DNA from: Flavobacteriales bacterium UBA7468
Lineage (GTDB): Bacteria > Bacteroidota > Bacteroidia > Flavobacteriales_D > Crocinitomicaceae
DNA: 64,000 nt
NCBI GenBank assembly: GCA_002478565.1
Contig: DLPC01000015.1
Location: forward strand, 1 to 64,000
Reading direction: 5' to 3'
A model generated the notes under the pieces. It was not told the DNA's origin, ran no database searches, and saw only the letters and a list, made by a program, of their open reading frames with translations. This document shows positions 52,798-62,031 of the stretch, in pieces; position 1 is the first letter of the stretch; every line of letters begins with the position of its first letter. The position numbers were made by a program, and so were the translations under genes.

Positions 52798-52847
52798 TGG
52801 AATATTCTTTATTTTCGATGAATGTATAAAATAAATACGAGAGTGCC

Positions 52848-53453
52848 ATGATACTTTTCTTCTTAATCCTTACAGCAATCATTTCATGGCAAGCCTTTCA
52901 AAATCAAGCGCTTTTGTCAAAATTATTGCTTGAACCTTATGCCGTCAAACACCGCGGTGAATTTTATCGCTTATTGAGTCATATGTTGGTACATGCCGAT
53001 TTTACCCATTTAGCATTTAACATGATGACACTTTATTTTATTGGCAGCTATCTTGAGCAAATCTGGCAATTGCAATTTGGTGTCAGTAACGCGAGAATAT
53101 ACCTTCTGTTACTATATGTGGTTGGTGGTTTGAGCGCGACACTTTGGCCAATGATGCGCAATCAAGACAATCCGTCTTACCGCAGTTTAGGAGCTTCGGG
53201 TGCTGTGAGTGCTATTTTATTTGCCTTTATCTTGTGGGATCCTACCCAAGCATTGTACTTAATGTTTATTCCGATTCCTATACCGGCTTATATTTTCGGC
53301 CCGCTATATTTAGCTTTTGAGTATTATTCGCTGCGAAAGGGTAAAACAGGAATTGCGCACGATGCCCATATTGGTGGCGCTGTTTTTGGTGTTTTATTTG
53401 TCTTATTGATTGCACCTGAAAAAGGAATGCAATTTGTACATTTGTTTTTGTAA
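52848..53453 (+). CDS. Rhomboid family intramembrane serine protease
   Basis: A 201-residue inner membrane protease with about six membrane segments. Key motifs are the HADFTHLAFNMMTLYFIG segment with His and Asn, SLGASGAVSAILFAF with the catalytic Ser (GASGA), and AHIGGAVFGVLFVL with the catalytic His. The substrate is unknown. It begins the plus-strand run of rhomboid, aminotransferase and dnaE, divergent from the L,D-transpeptidase gene across 50 bp. Confidence 0.93.
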   Translation: MILFFLILTAIISWQAFQNQALLSKLLLEPYAVKHRGEFYRLLSHMLVHADFTHLAFNMMTLYFIGSYLEQIWQLQFGVSNARIYLLLLYVVGGLSATLWPMMRNQDNPSYRSLGASGAVSAILFAFILWDPTQALYLMFIPIPIPAYIFGPLYLAFEYYSLRKGKTGIAHDAHIGGAVFGVLFVLLIAPEKGMQFVHLFL

Positions 53454-53468
53454 GTCAACTAAAGGCCT

Positions 53469-54326
53469 ATGCTATACGTTAACAACAACGGAAATCTACT
53501 TGCGGGCGATGCGCCAACTATTTTGCCCGGAAACCGAGCTCACTTGTATGGAGACGGCGTGTTTGAAAGTATCCGAATTATAAACGGAAGGCCACTCAAT
53601 TTAGAAAATCATGTACTCAGGCTCCTTGCAGGGGCACGCGCCATTCACATGCGTCCGTCTGCAAGCTATACAACAGCTTTTTTCGAAGCTAAAATCTTAG
53701 AATTGTGTCAGCAATCGGGCATCACTGAAGGTGGTCGTTGCCGGCTTTCCTTAGACCGAATCAGCGGCGGCGCTTACTTACCTGACTCCAACGAAGCAAC
53801 GTACTACATTGAAGTTTACCCTTATGATGTCAATCATTATGAACTCAATGCAAAAGGTCTAGAGTTGGATATTTATCAAGATATCAAATTAGAAAAGAAC
53901 CTACTCTCTAACTTCAAAACGAAGATGGGTCTGCCTTACATTATGGCGGCTTTAGCGGCTAAGGAAAAAGGTCTGGATGACTTATTTTTGGTCGACCACA
54001 AGGGAAGTATTCTCGAAACATCTTCCTGCAATGTTTTTGTCATCAGCAATGGGGTGCTCTATACACCGAGCCTTGATGAAGGTTGTTTGGCTGGCACCAT
54101 GCGCATGCAAATCATCAATTTAGCGTTGGCCAACGGTATCAAAGTCTATGAATGCTCGCTCATGCCTCAAAATCTTTTAGCGGCAGATGAAGTATTCTTA
54201 ACCAATGCCATTCGCGGCATCAATTGGGTAGGGGGTTATCGCACTAAACGCTATCAAAACAATATTTCGCGCAGGTTGGTAGTCTTGCTCAATGCCTATT
54301 GGGAACAAGCGCTTTCTCAACAATAG
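53469..54326 (+). CDS. Class IV PLP-dependent aminotransferase
   Basis: A 285-residue cytoplasmic fold-type IV PLP enzyme. Features are LYGDGVFESIRIINGRPLNLENHVLRL, then the likely PLP lysine in NFKTKMGLPYIMAALAAKEKGLDDLFLVD, ETSSCNVFVISNGVLYTPSLDEGCLAGTMR, and VFLTNAIRGINWV near the C terminus. The family holds branched-chain and D-amino-acid aminotransferases and aminodeoxychorismate lyase (PabC). The length and ETSSCN/ITNAxRG patterns fit PabC or a branched-chain enzyme; I cannot decide between them. Confidence 0.88.
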   Translation: MLYVNNNGNLLAGDAPTILPGNRAHLYGDGVFESIRIINGRPLNLENHVLRLLAGARAIHMRPSASYTTAFFEAKILELCQQSGITEGGRCRLSLDRISGGAYLPDSNEATYYIEVYPYDVNHYELNAKGLELDIYQDIKLEKNLLSNFKTKMGLPYIMAALAAKEKGLDDLFLVDHKGSILETSSCNVFVISNGVLYTPSLDEGCLAGTMRMQIINLALANGIKVYECSLMPQNLLAADEVFLTNAIRGINWVGGYRTKRYQNNISRRLVVLLNAYWEQALSQQ

Positions 54327-54392
54327 TTTTCAACAATTGAGGGGATAAGCAGGAGAAATACTTAAATTTAAAGTTCCCTTTTTACAGCTGTC

Positions 54393-57300
54393 ATGTACCT
54401 CATTTTTGATACCGAAACCACGGGTCTACCTCGTGACTTTAATGCGCCCATAACCGACACAGACAACTGGCCACGCGTGGTGCAGTTGGCATGGCAGCTC
54501 CATGACGAAGCCGGAGAACTCATTTCCCAAAAAGATTTCATCATCAAGCCCGAGGGCTACAATATTCCATTTGAATCTGAGCGCGTTCACGGAATCTCCA
54601 CCGAATTGGCTCAATCCCTTGGTGTTGAACTATCCGAGGTGCTGGCTCAGTTTAGCAAAGACCTAAACAGAGCCAACTTTATGGTTGGCCATAACCTTAA
54701 ATTTGACATCAATGTACTAGGTGCTGAATTTGTCCGCTTGGGTCAAGACACCCCATTGGTGAAGCCAGTGCTTGATACCTGTACAGAAAAAACAGCGCTA
54801 TTGTGTCAAATACCTGGAGGCCGAGGTGGGCGCTTTAAATTACCGACACTTACCGAGCTGCACGAATTCTTATTTCAAGAATCTTTTTCAGAGGCTCACA
54901 ACGCAACCGCCGACGTCGAATCCACGACGCGTTGTTTCTTAGAACTGATCCGAAAAGAACACTACACCCTTGAGGAAATCCTACAAGAACCTGGTTATTT
55001 CGAATCATTTAGGTTGCTCAATCCGAAGCCAATAGAGAAAATCGGATTACAACATCTTAATTTAAAGGCTGAGAGCGATAAACTCAGAACTGCCAATACA
55101 GCTTCAGCTACACCTAAAACTGCAGTTAGTCAAGAAGCTTTGCAGGACCTCGTTTTTGCGCACCTGCACAACCACACACAATTTTCGATATTACAATCTA
55201 CGGCTGAGGTTTCTGGCCTCATTCAAAAGGCCGTTGCGCTTGGTCAACCAGCAGTTGCACTCACCGATACCGGTAATATGATGGCGGCTTTTCAATTTGA
55301 AAAGGCTGCAGCAGCTCACAATGCCAAAGTAAGAGCGGAAAGAGCCGAGGCGCAAGAAAAAAATGAACCTTATCACGGCAAAGAGATCCTACCAATTATT
55401 GGTTGTGAATTCAATGTTTGTAGAAACCATCAAGATAAAAGTGTCAAAGACAACGGTTATCAAATCGTTTTTTTAGCCAAAAACAAAAATGGCTATCAAA
55501 ACCTCATCAAATTAGCTTCGATTGCCTATACACAAGGCATGTATTATGTGCCGCGCATAGATAAAGCCGTTATTGCACAATACAAAGAGGACCTCATTAT
55601 CTTGAGCGGCAATCTCTATGGTGAAATTGCCAACTTACTTCTCAACGTAGGTGAAAAGCAAGCCGAAGAAGCACTACTATGGTGGAAACAACAATTTGGC
55701 CCAGATTTCTATATCGAAATTGGCAGGCATGACCTGGAGGTAGAAGAGCGAGTCAATCCATTATTGGTCTCACTCGCTGAAAAGCATCAGGTTCAAATTG
55801 TAGCCACCAACAACACTTATTACATCGAGCAAAAAGATGCACTCGCACACGATGTTTTACTCTGCGTCAAAGACAACGAACTGGTCGAAACTCCAAAGGG
55901 CAGAGGACGCGGTTTTAGATACGGACTAGAAAACGACACTTACTTCATGCGTTCTTCTGAGGAAATGATTGCTTTATTTGCCGATTTACCTCAGGCTATC
56001 TCGAGTATTTCTGAAATTATAGAAAAATGTGAGCACTATGGCTTGGCCCGCGAGGTCTTGCTTCCTGCTTTTGATATCCCGAGTCAGTTCATTGATCCTC
56101 TTGATGCCCAAGATGGTGGTAAACGAGGAGAAAATGCCTATCTCAAATACTTGACTTTTGAAGGCGCTAAAAGACGCTACGAAACCATCACGCCAGAAAT
56201 TCAAGAGCGCCTCGATTTCGAATTGGCAACAATCGAAAAAACCGGTTATCCAGGTTACTTCTTAATTGTCCAAGACTTCTGTAATGCTGCCCGTCAAATG
56301 GGGGTTTCGGTAGGGCCAGGCCGTGGTTCGGCTGCGGGTTCAGCAGTAGCCTATTGCATCGGCATTACCAATGTTGACCCTATTCAATACGATCTACTCT
56401 TCGAGCGTTTCTTGAATCCAGATCGTATTTCAATGCCCGATATCGACATCGACTTTGACGACGAAGGTCGTGGTCGCGTAATCGATTACGTGATCAATAA
56501 ATACGGTGCCAATCAAGTGGCACAAATCATTACCTACGGTACAATGGCTGCCAAGTCTGCAGTCCGAGATACTTCAAGGGTCATGAATTTACCCTTGCCC
56601 GAAGCGGATCGCCTGGCTAAACTCATTCCAGATCTCTCGCTCAAAAAACTTTTTAATTTACCTGAGCCTGAACTCATCGATAAACTACGCAATCAAGAAG
56701 CCATTGCCAATGCCAAAGAATTGCGCCGCATTTATCAAGGAGTTGACCTCCAAGCCAAAGTATTACAAAAAGCTACGGAAATCGAAGGCTCGGTGCGCAA
56801 TACGGGTATTCATGCCTGTGGTGTCATTATTACCCCAGACGACCTCACCAACTTTGTGCCAGTCGCCACTGCCAAAGATTCCGAGATGGTTTGCACCCAA
56901 TACGACAACGCAGTTGCGGAGTCAGCGGGCTTGCTCAAAATGGACTTCTTAGGTCTAAAAACACTTACGCTCATCAAAGATGCGGTGCGTTTGGTCAAGG
57001 AAAACCGTGGCATTGACCTAGACCCCGATGCCTTCCCAATAGACGACGAAGCCACATACGCGTTGTTTCAACGCGGAGAAACCGTTGGTATTTTCCAATA
57101 CGAATCTCCTGGAATGCAAAAGCACCTTAAGGAGCTCAAGCCTACCGTTTTTGCCGATCTCATTGCCATGAACGCATTGTACAGGCCGGGCCCAATGGAA
57201 TACATCCCTTCCTATTGTAAAAGAAAGCATGGAGAAGAACCAATTGTTTATGATTTAGCCGATTGTGAAGAATATTTAAAAGAAACATACGGCATTACTG

Positions 57301-58739
57301 TTTACCAAGAGCAGGTGATGTTGCTGTCTCAAAAATTAGCTGACTTTACGAAAGGTGAAGCAGATACGCTTCGTAAAGCCATGGGTAAAAAAGACCGCAA
57401 GGTCTTGGACAAAATGAAGCCAACATTTATTGAACGGGCTTCTGCTAAAGGGCATGCTGAAAACACACTTGAAAAAATTTGGAAAGACTGGGAGGCTTTT
57501 GCATCCTACGCTTTCAATAAATCTCACTCGACTTGTTATGCTTGGGTTGCTTATCAAACAGCCTATTTAAAAGCCAATTATCCGGCCGAATACATGGCAT
57601 CTGTACTGAGCAACAACATGAGTGACATCAAGCAAGTATCTTTCTTTATGGAGGAGTGTCGCCGTATGGGTATTGAAGTTTTAGGTCCTGACATCAACGA
57701 ATCTGGCTTTACATTTTCAGTCAATGCAAGTGGCGCCATCCGTTTTGGTTTAGGTGCCATTAAAGGAATGGGAAGCGGCCCAGTTGAGGCCATTTTACAA
57801 GAAAGACAAAACGGTGCATTCACCGATATTTTTGATGTCACCAAACGAATCAATTTAAGGCTTTGCAACAAACGTGCATTTGAAAGTCTTGTTTATGCCG
57901 GTGGGTTTGATTCATTTGAAGATGTTCATCGGGCGCAATATTTTGTCACAGATACTAGTAGCCGTACTTTTCTAGAGTCAGCCATTCGATACGGTGCCAG
58001 TGTTCAAGAACAACAACACTCATCGCAGCACAGTATGTTTGGAGAGGCAACAGGCACTACAATGCCAGCACCGACTGTTCCGCGCGCTGATGAATGGCCG
58101 GCCATCTATAAACTGAATCGAGAAAAAGAAGTGGTCGGAATCTTCATTTCAGGCCATCCACTCGATGATTTTAAAGTAGAAATCAATTCTTTTTGTACCG
58201 GCACTGTTGCCATGCTCAATGATCCGGCAGCTTATTTAGGAAGAGACCTCCTGATTGCTGCAATTATCTCCAGCGCAGAACATCGCTTCACGAAACACGG
58301 TGACGGTTTTGGTTCGCTCATTATTGAAGATTATCAGGATTCATACAAGCTCAATTTATTCAAAGAATCCTATTTGAAATTCAAGCACTTCATGGAACCC
58401 GGGACTTTCGTTGCCATCAAAGGCCGCATTGAAGTGCCTCGATATAGGCAAGTGCCAGAATTTGTAGTACATCAGATAGAATTGCTACAAGACCTCCGTG
58501 AAAAACGGGCCAAAATGCTCAAATTGCGCTTTTCTGCCAAACAACTTGATCAGTTGGTCATCGATCAATTGCATCAATTATTTGAGTCAAATCCGGGGTC
58601 TTGCCAAATCCATTTTACCGTTTATGATCCTTTGGACAACATCGAGGTAACCTTACCTTCTCGAAGTGTCAAAGTGCAGCCATCTAGTCAATTATTTAAA
58701 GAATTAGCCAAACTCGATATTCAATTTAAATTGAATTGA
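54393..58739 (+). CDS. dnaE: DNA polymerase III alpha subunit with fused N-terminal exonuclease
   Basis: The replicative polymerase, 1448 residues, longer than E. coli DnaE (1160). Residues about 1-190 are a DnaQ-like DEDDh exonuclease: YLIFDTETTGLP (Asp6, Glu8), VGHNLKFDINVLG and HNATADVESTTRC. A linker leads to the PHP domain near residue 255 (HLHNHTQFSIL, then ALTDTGNMM). The polymerase core has VGPGRGSAAGSAVAYCIG, MPDIDIDFDDEGRGRVIDYV with the metal aspartates, and IYQ/VYQEQVMLL with FNKSHSTCYAWVAYQTAYLKA. HhH and OB domains (LLIAAIISSAEHRFTKHGDGFG) follow. The fusion should place proofreading in the same chain. The PHP motif has Thr where His is usual (LTDHGN), so its own nuclease function is probably lost. 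Confidence 0.95.
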   Translation: MYLIFDTETTGLPRDFNAPITDTDNWPRVVQLAWQLHDEAGELISQKDFIIKPEGYNIPFESERVHGISTELAQSLGVELSEVLAQFSKDLNRANFMVGHNLKFDINVLGAEFVRLGQDTPLVKPVLDTCTEKTALLCQIPGGRGGRFKLPTLTELHEFLFQESFSEAHNATADVESTTRCFLELIRKEHYTLEEILQEPGYFESFRLLNPKPIEKIGLQHLNLKAESDKLRTANTASATPKTAVSQEALQDLVFAHLHNHTQFSILQSTAEVSGLIQKAVALGQPAVALTDTGNMMAAFQFEKAAAAHNAKVRAERAEAQEKNEPYHGKEILPIIGCEFNVCRNHQDKSVKDNGYQIVFLAKNKNGYQNLIKLASIAYTQGMYYVPRIDKAVIAQYKEDLIILSGNLYGEIANLLLNVGEKQAEEALLWWKQQFGPDFYIEIGRHDLEVEERVNPLLVSLAEKHQVQIVATNNTYYIEQKDALAHDVLLCVKDNELVETPKGRGRGFRYGLENDTYFMRSSEEMIALFADLPQAISSISEIIEKCEHYGLAREVLLPAFDIPSQFIDPLDAQDGGKRGENAYLKYLTFEGAKRRYETITPEIQERLDFELATIEKTGYPGYFLIVQDFCNAARQMGVSVGPGRGSAAGSAVAYCIGITNVDPIQYDLLFERFLNPDRISMPDIDIDFDDEGRGRVIDYVINKYGANQVAQIITYGTMAAKSAVRDTSRVMNLPLPEADRLAKLIPDLSLKKLFNLPEPELIDKLRNQEAIANAKELRRIYQGVDLQAKVLQKATEIEGSVRNTGIHACGVIITPDDLTNFVPVATAKDSEMVCTQYDNAVAESAGLLKMDFLGLKTLTLIKDAVRLVKENRGIDLDPDAFPIDDEATYALFQRGETVGIFQYESPGMQKHLKELKPTVFADLIAMNALYRPGPMEYIPSYCKRKHGEEPIVYDLADCEEYLKETYGITVYQEQVMLLSQKLADFTKGEADTLRKAMGKKDRKVLDKMKPTFIERASAKGHAENTLEKIWKDWEAFASYAFNKSHSTCYAWVAYQTAYLKANYPAEYMASVLSNNMSDIKQVSFFMEECRRMGIEVLGPDINESGFTFSVNASGAIRFGLGAIKGMGSGPVEAILQERQNGAFTDIFDVTKRINLRLCNKRAFESLVYAGGFDSFEDVHRAQYFVTDTSSRTFLESAIRYGASVQEQQHSSQHSMFGEATGTTMPAPTVPRADEWPAIYKLNREKEVVGIFISGHPLDDFKVEINSFCTGTVAMLNDPAAYLGRDLLIAAIISSAEHRFTKHGDGFGSLIIEDYQDSYKLNLFKESYLKFKHFMEPGTFVAIKGRIEVPRYRQVPEFVVHQIELLQDLREKRAKMLKLRFSAKQLDQLVIDQLHQLFESNPGSCQIHFTVYDPLDNIEVTLPSRSVKVQPSSQLFKELAKLDIQFKLN

Positions 58740-58780
58740 CCTTGTGTTTGAATCAATCAAATTTCAAATTATATGGACAC

Positions 58781-58811
58781 AAAAAAAACGCTCCGATCAG
58801 GAGCGTTTTTT
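58781..58811. terminator. Bidirectional terminator between dnaE and the zinc-ribbon gene
   Basis: Arms CGCTCC (58789-58794) and GGAGCG (58800-58805) with a 5-base loop are flanked by eight A on the left and six T on the right. It can end both dnaE and the convergent zinc-ribbon transcript. Confidence 0.88.
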
Positions 58812-58848
58812 GATTCAAATGTATCTTGAATGTGCTAAATGGCTGAGC

Positions 58849-59598
58849 TTATGCCTCTGTAGCTTCTTGCGGAACTAAGATTCTACCGCAGTGCTCACAA
58901 ACAATTATTTTCTTTTTGGTAACGATATCAAGTTGACGTTGAGGCGGGATTTTGTTAAAACAACCACCACAAGATCCGCGCATGACCTGAACAACAGCCA
59001 AACCATTTTTTGCATTGGTACGCAAGCGCTCATATGCAAAAACCAAGCGGTTTTCAATGTTCTTTTTAGCGGCATCAGAGGCTTTGATGAGTTTCTCTTC
59101 GTCTTTTTGTGTTTCGCTTACAATAGCCTCAAGTTCAGCTTTTTTTGAGTCGAGGTCTTCTTGTTTCATGCTCACGCGGTCAGTAGCCTCAGTAAGCGTT
59201 TCTTTTTTCAACTCAATTTTAAGCTTCGCTTCTTTTGATTTTTTGTCGTGCAATTTGATTTCAAGCTCTTGGAATTCAATCTCTTTTGAAAGTGATTCGA
59301 ACTCGCGGTTGTTGCGCACGTTGTTTTGTTGTTCTTTGTATTTTGCAATGGCTGCTTCGGCATCTTTAACAGCTAATTTGCGATCTGCAATTTCTGTTTC
59401 GATTTCTTTGATTTCGTCATTGATTTTAGAAACGCGCGTATGTAGACCAATGATTTCATCTTCAAGACTTTGCACTTCTAAAGGAAGTTCACCACGGATG
59501 GTGCGAATGCGGTCGATTTCAGAGTCGATTTTTTGGAGTTCAAAAAGCGCATCCAATTTTTCTGCGATGGTACCTTCTTTTTTGGTTGCTGCTGCCAT
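58849..59598 (-). CDS. Coiled-coil protein with C4 zinc ribbon
   Basis: A 249-residue cytoplasmic protein of the CT398/C4-type zinc-ribbon family. Residues about 15-185 are a long charged coiled coil (IAEKLDALFELQKIDSEIDRI and many E/K heptads). The C terminus holds two CxxC knuckles: GSCGGCFNKIPPQRQLD and VCEHCGRILVP. The family is linked with Nif3 in many genomes, as here, where it follows the Nif3-like gene by 3 bp. Its function is not settled; a nucleic acid or secretion role has been suggested for relatives. Confidence 0.9.
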   Translation of the reverse strand: MAAATKKEGTIAEKLDALFELQKIDSEIDRIRTIRGELPLEVQSLEDEIIGLHTRVSKINDEIKEIETEIADRKLAVKDAEAAIAKYKEQQNNVRNNREFESLSKEIEFQELEIKLHDKKSKEAKLKIELKKETLTEATDRVSMKQEDLDSKKAELEAIVSETQKDEEKLIKASDAAKKNIENRLVFAYERLRTNAKNGLAVVQVMRGSCGGCFNKIPPQRQLDIVTKKKIIVCEHCGRILVPQEATEA

Positions 59599-59601
59599 GT
59601 G

Positions 59602-60696
59602 CTATAAATAGTTAACGGGATTCGTATTCAACTTAGTTAAACGGATGGCAAAGTTAGGAAAATTTTCTTTAATTATTTCAGTCAATAATTCACTTGTATA
59701 TTGCTCGCTTTCAAAGTGGCCGATATCGGCAATAATTAGTTTTGATTCAGCGTCGAAAAACTCGTGGTATTTGAAGTCTGCTGATACATAAAGATCTGCT
59801 TTAACCCTTACTGCATCTGGCAGTAAGAAACTTCCTGAACCGCCACAAACTGCAACCGTTTTGATTTGATGGTGCACCAATTCCGTATATTTGATACAAC
59901 CACAATTAAAAATATCTTTTATTTTTTTTAAAAATTCCAGGCTTTCGATGGGTTCTGGAAGTTCACCGACCATGCCGGCACCCAAATCTTGATGCTGATT
60001 TTGTAAAGCAATCAGTTCATAAGCCACCTCTTCATATGGATGGACTTGCTTCATTGCAGTCAAAACGTTTGAAATCAAATGATTTGAAACGACATATTCT
60101 AATTTCATTTCAAGCACCTCTTCACGAATATGGATCTGACCAATGATTGGATTTGCATCTTTACCAGGAGTAAAAGTGCCGATCCCCTCAGATCTAAAAT
60201 GACAATCGCTGTAGTTGCCGATATGTCCAGCACCCGCGGCTAATATGGCTTGATCTACTTTTCGAAAGTCTTCTTTGGGAACATATACCACTAGTTTTGA
60301 AAGTTGGTCGCGCATTGGTTTTAAAATACGCGTATTGATGAGTCCTAACTTCGCAGCAATTTTTTGATTGACACCGCGATGGTGGTTGTCTAGATTGGTA
60401 TGAATGGCATAAATGGCAATTTGATGCTGTATACAACGTTCTACGACTCTTTCAATATAGGTTTTGCCATTGAGCTTTTTTAGCCCTTTAAAAACAATTG
60501 GGTGGTGCGCAATGATCAAATTACAACCTGTTTCGATGGCTTCATCAACGATAGCTTCTGTACAATCGAGACTAACCAAAGCCCCTGTAATTTCTTGTTC
60601 AGACCTACCGTAAATAAGTCCGGCATTGTCGTAACTTTCTTGTAGATCAAGCGGGAATTGTTGTTCGAGAAATTGAATGATTTGTGCTAATTGCAT
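59602..60696 (-). CDS. Nif3-like dinuclear metal centre protein
   Basis: A 364-residue protein of the Nif3/YbgI (GTP cyclohydrolase I type 2-like) family, which forms toroidal hexamers with two metal ions per subunit. Metal-site motifs are NLIIAHHPIVFKGLKKL, YAIHTNLDNHHRGVNQKIA and the C-terminal VSADFKYHEFFDAE with ADIGHFESEQY. An inserted PII/CutA-like domain (about residues 125-230, VYVPKEDFRKVDQAI to HPYEEVAYEL) gives the longer form. The biochemical role is unknown. It lies between the outer membrane barrel gene (1 bp upstream) and the zinc-ribbon gene. Confidence 0.93.
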   Translation of the reverse strand: MQLAQIIQFLEQQFPLDLQESYDNAGLIYGRSEQEITGALVSLDCTEAIVDEAIETGCNLIIAHHPIVFKGLKKLNGKTYIERVVERCIQHQIAIYAIHTNLDNHHRGVNQKIAAKLGLINTRILKPMRDQLSKLVVYVPKEDFRKVDQAILAAGAGHIGNYSDCHFRSEGIGTFTPGKDANPIIGQIHIREEVLEMKLEYVVSNHLISNVLTAMKQVHPYEEVAYELIALQNQHQDLGAGMVGELPEPIESLEFLKKIKDIFNCGCIKYTELVHHQIKTVAVCGGSGSFLLPDAVRVKADLYVSADFKYHEFFDAESKLIIADIGHFESEQYTSELLTEIIKENFPNFAIRLTKLNTNPVNYL

Positions 60697-60697
60697 C

Positions 60698-61396
60698 TTA
60701 AATCTTTTTTGAAAGCCCTAAGTTGTAGCAAAAGGCCATGCTTTTGTGAATATAATCTTGGTAGGGATCGTAAGAATTATTGAGTTGCTGACGAAATTGC
60801 AGGCCTAAACGCAAACGAAGTGTCGGATTCATCGGGATTTCGAATCCGGCGGCACAAGTCCAGGATAGCGTAAAACTATTCATGGTATTATTGACTTTAA
60901 TTTGGTCATCGTATTTGGCACCTAAAGGGTTGGTCCATTGTTGATCTTGACGGTAAGAAAGATATAGTGCAGGAATGAGGCCTGCAGCGACATTAAAAGA
61001 TATTTTATTGCCTATGCTATATTTGAGCTGTATCGGAAGTGCCAAATATCGGTAACGGGTTTGGTAGGAGTAACTCGAATCGGAGTCAAGTGCTTTCCAT
61101 GAATAAGCTTCTCCGTTTTGCATCCAAGATAAACCGCTCTCTATTAAAAAATGCTTACTAAGACCTGCTTGAATGCCAAACTGATGCGACCAAGCATACA
61201 TGGGTACTTCATGTCCTCTTTGACCAAGTGGCACCAATAAAAAGTTTTCATTTGGAAGTAAGCTCCTGTATACCTGTGCTCGGGTGGTTTCGAAGTAAAC
61301 TTGTGTAGGGTGCTTGCTTTGGATTTCTTTACTCACGATCTGAGCATGAACAAGCAATGTAAACAATGAAAAAATTCCTAAAAACGTAGTTCTCAT
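60698..61396 (-). CDS. Outer membrane beta-barrel protein, PorT-like family
   Basis: A 232-residue exported protein with signal peptide (residues 1-18, ending LVHAQ) and alternating beta strands of a small barrel: FGIQAGLSKHFLIESGLSWMQNG, YRYLALPIQLKYSIGNKISFNVAAGLIPALYLSY, and LRLRLGLQFRQQLNNSYDP. It resembles the broad outer membrane beta-barrel (PorT) family. It need not be the T9SS component PorT itself. Its stop lies 1 bp before the Nif3-like gene start, so the three minus-strand genes 58849-61396 are likely one operon. Confidence 0.82.
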   Translation of the reverse strand: MRTTFLGIFSLFTLLVHAQIVSKEIQSKHPTQVYFETTRAQVYRSLLPNENFLLVPLGQRGHEVPMYAWSHQFGIQAGLSKHFLIESGLSWMQNGEAYSWKALDSDSSYSYQTRYRYLALPIQLKYSIGNKISFNVAAGLIPALYLSYRQDQQWTNPLGAKYDDQIKVNNTMNSFTLSWTCAAGFEIPMNPTLRLRLGLQFRQQLNNSYDPYQDYIHKSMAFCYNLGLSKKI

Positions 61397-61503
61397 CTTT
61401 CAAAAGTACACTTTTTGCATCTGAGATAAAAGTCTTAACGCAGGTCAATTTTTTGAATCCATGACTGGCTTAATTTTGTAGTATAAATTTTAAAAAACAA
61501 AAA

Positions 61504-62031
61504 ATGGATACAAATTGGAAAGTAGATAGCATGCACAGTGAAGTAGGTTTCAAGGTGCGTCACATGATGATTTCTAACGTAAGCGGATCTTTTGGATCTT
61601 TTGATGCGAATGTCGTAACAGATGGCGACGATTTTTCCGCAGCAAAATTTGATTTTTCCGCAGCAATTGACAGCATCAATACAGGAGTTGCAGATCGCGA
61701 TGGGCATCTTAAGTCTGGTGATTTCTTTGATGCAGAAAACCACCCAGCATTGAAATTTACTTCAACTGATGTGAAGAAAGTAGCAGATGACGCCTTAGAA
61801 ATTGCAGGCAACCTTGAAATCAGAGGTACTGTTAAACCAGTAGTTTTGAAAGCAGAATTTGCAGGTATCGCTGTTGACCCTTACGGTCAAACTAAAGCTG
61901 GTATGACTGTATCAGGTAGCATCAAGCGCAGCGAGTTTGGTCTGACTTGGAGTGCAGTAACTGAGGCAGGAAACATCGTTGTGGGTGATGACATCAAACT
62001 CAACGCTGAGCTACAATTCATCAAGCAGTAA
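61504..62031 (+). CDS. YceI family protein
   Basis: A 175-residue lipocalin-like protein that in relatives binds isoprenoid-type lipids. Features are WKVDSMHSEVGFKVRHMMISNVSGSFGSF, DSINTGVADRDGHLKSGDFFDAENHPALKFTS, and EFGLTWSAVTEAGNIVVGDDIKLNAELQF. There is no signal peptide, so it is probably cytoplasmic, unlike E. coli YceI. Its 3' end overlaps the convergent bcp gene by 11 bp. Confidence 0.93.
   Translation: MDTNWKVDSMHSEVGFKVRHMMISNVSGSFGSFDANVVTDGDDFSAAKFDFSAAIDSINTGVADRDGHLKSGDFFDAENHPALKFTSTDVKKVADDALEIAGNLEIRGTVKPVVLKAEFAGIAVDPYGQTKAGMTVSGSIKRSEFGLTWSAVTEAGNIVVGDDIKLNAELQFIKQ

Noticed and set aside
58927..58938. Near match to the palindrome (ATCAAGTTGACG) in the zinc-ribbon gene
   Set aside because: It has mismatches at both ends, lies within coding sequence and has no link to starch genes.
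59015..59611. 198-codon open frame on the plus strand opposite the zinc-ribbon gene
   Set aside because: It is antisense to a coiled-coil gene with clear motifs, is rich in serine as expected from the complement of Glu/Lys codons, and shows no domain.
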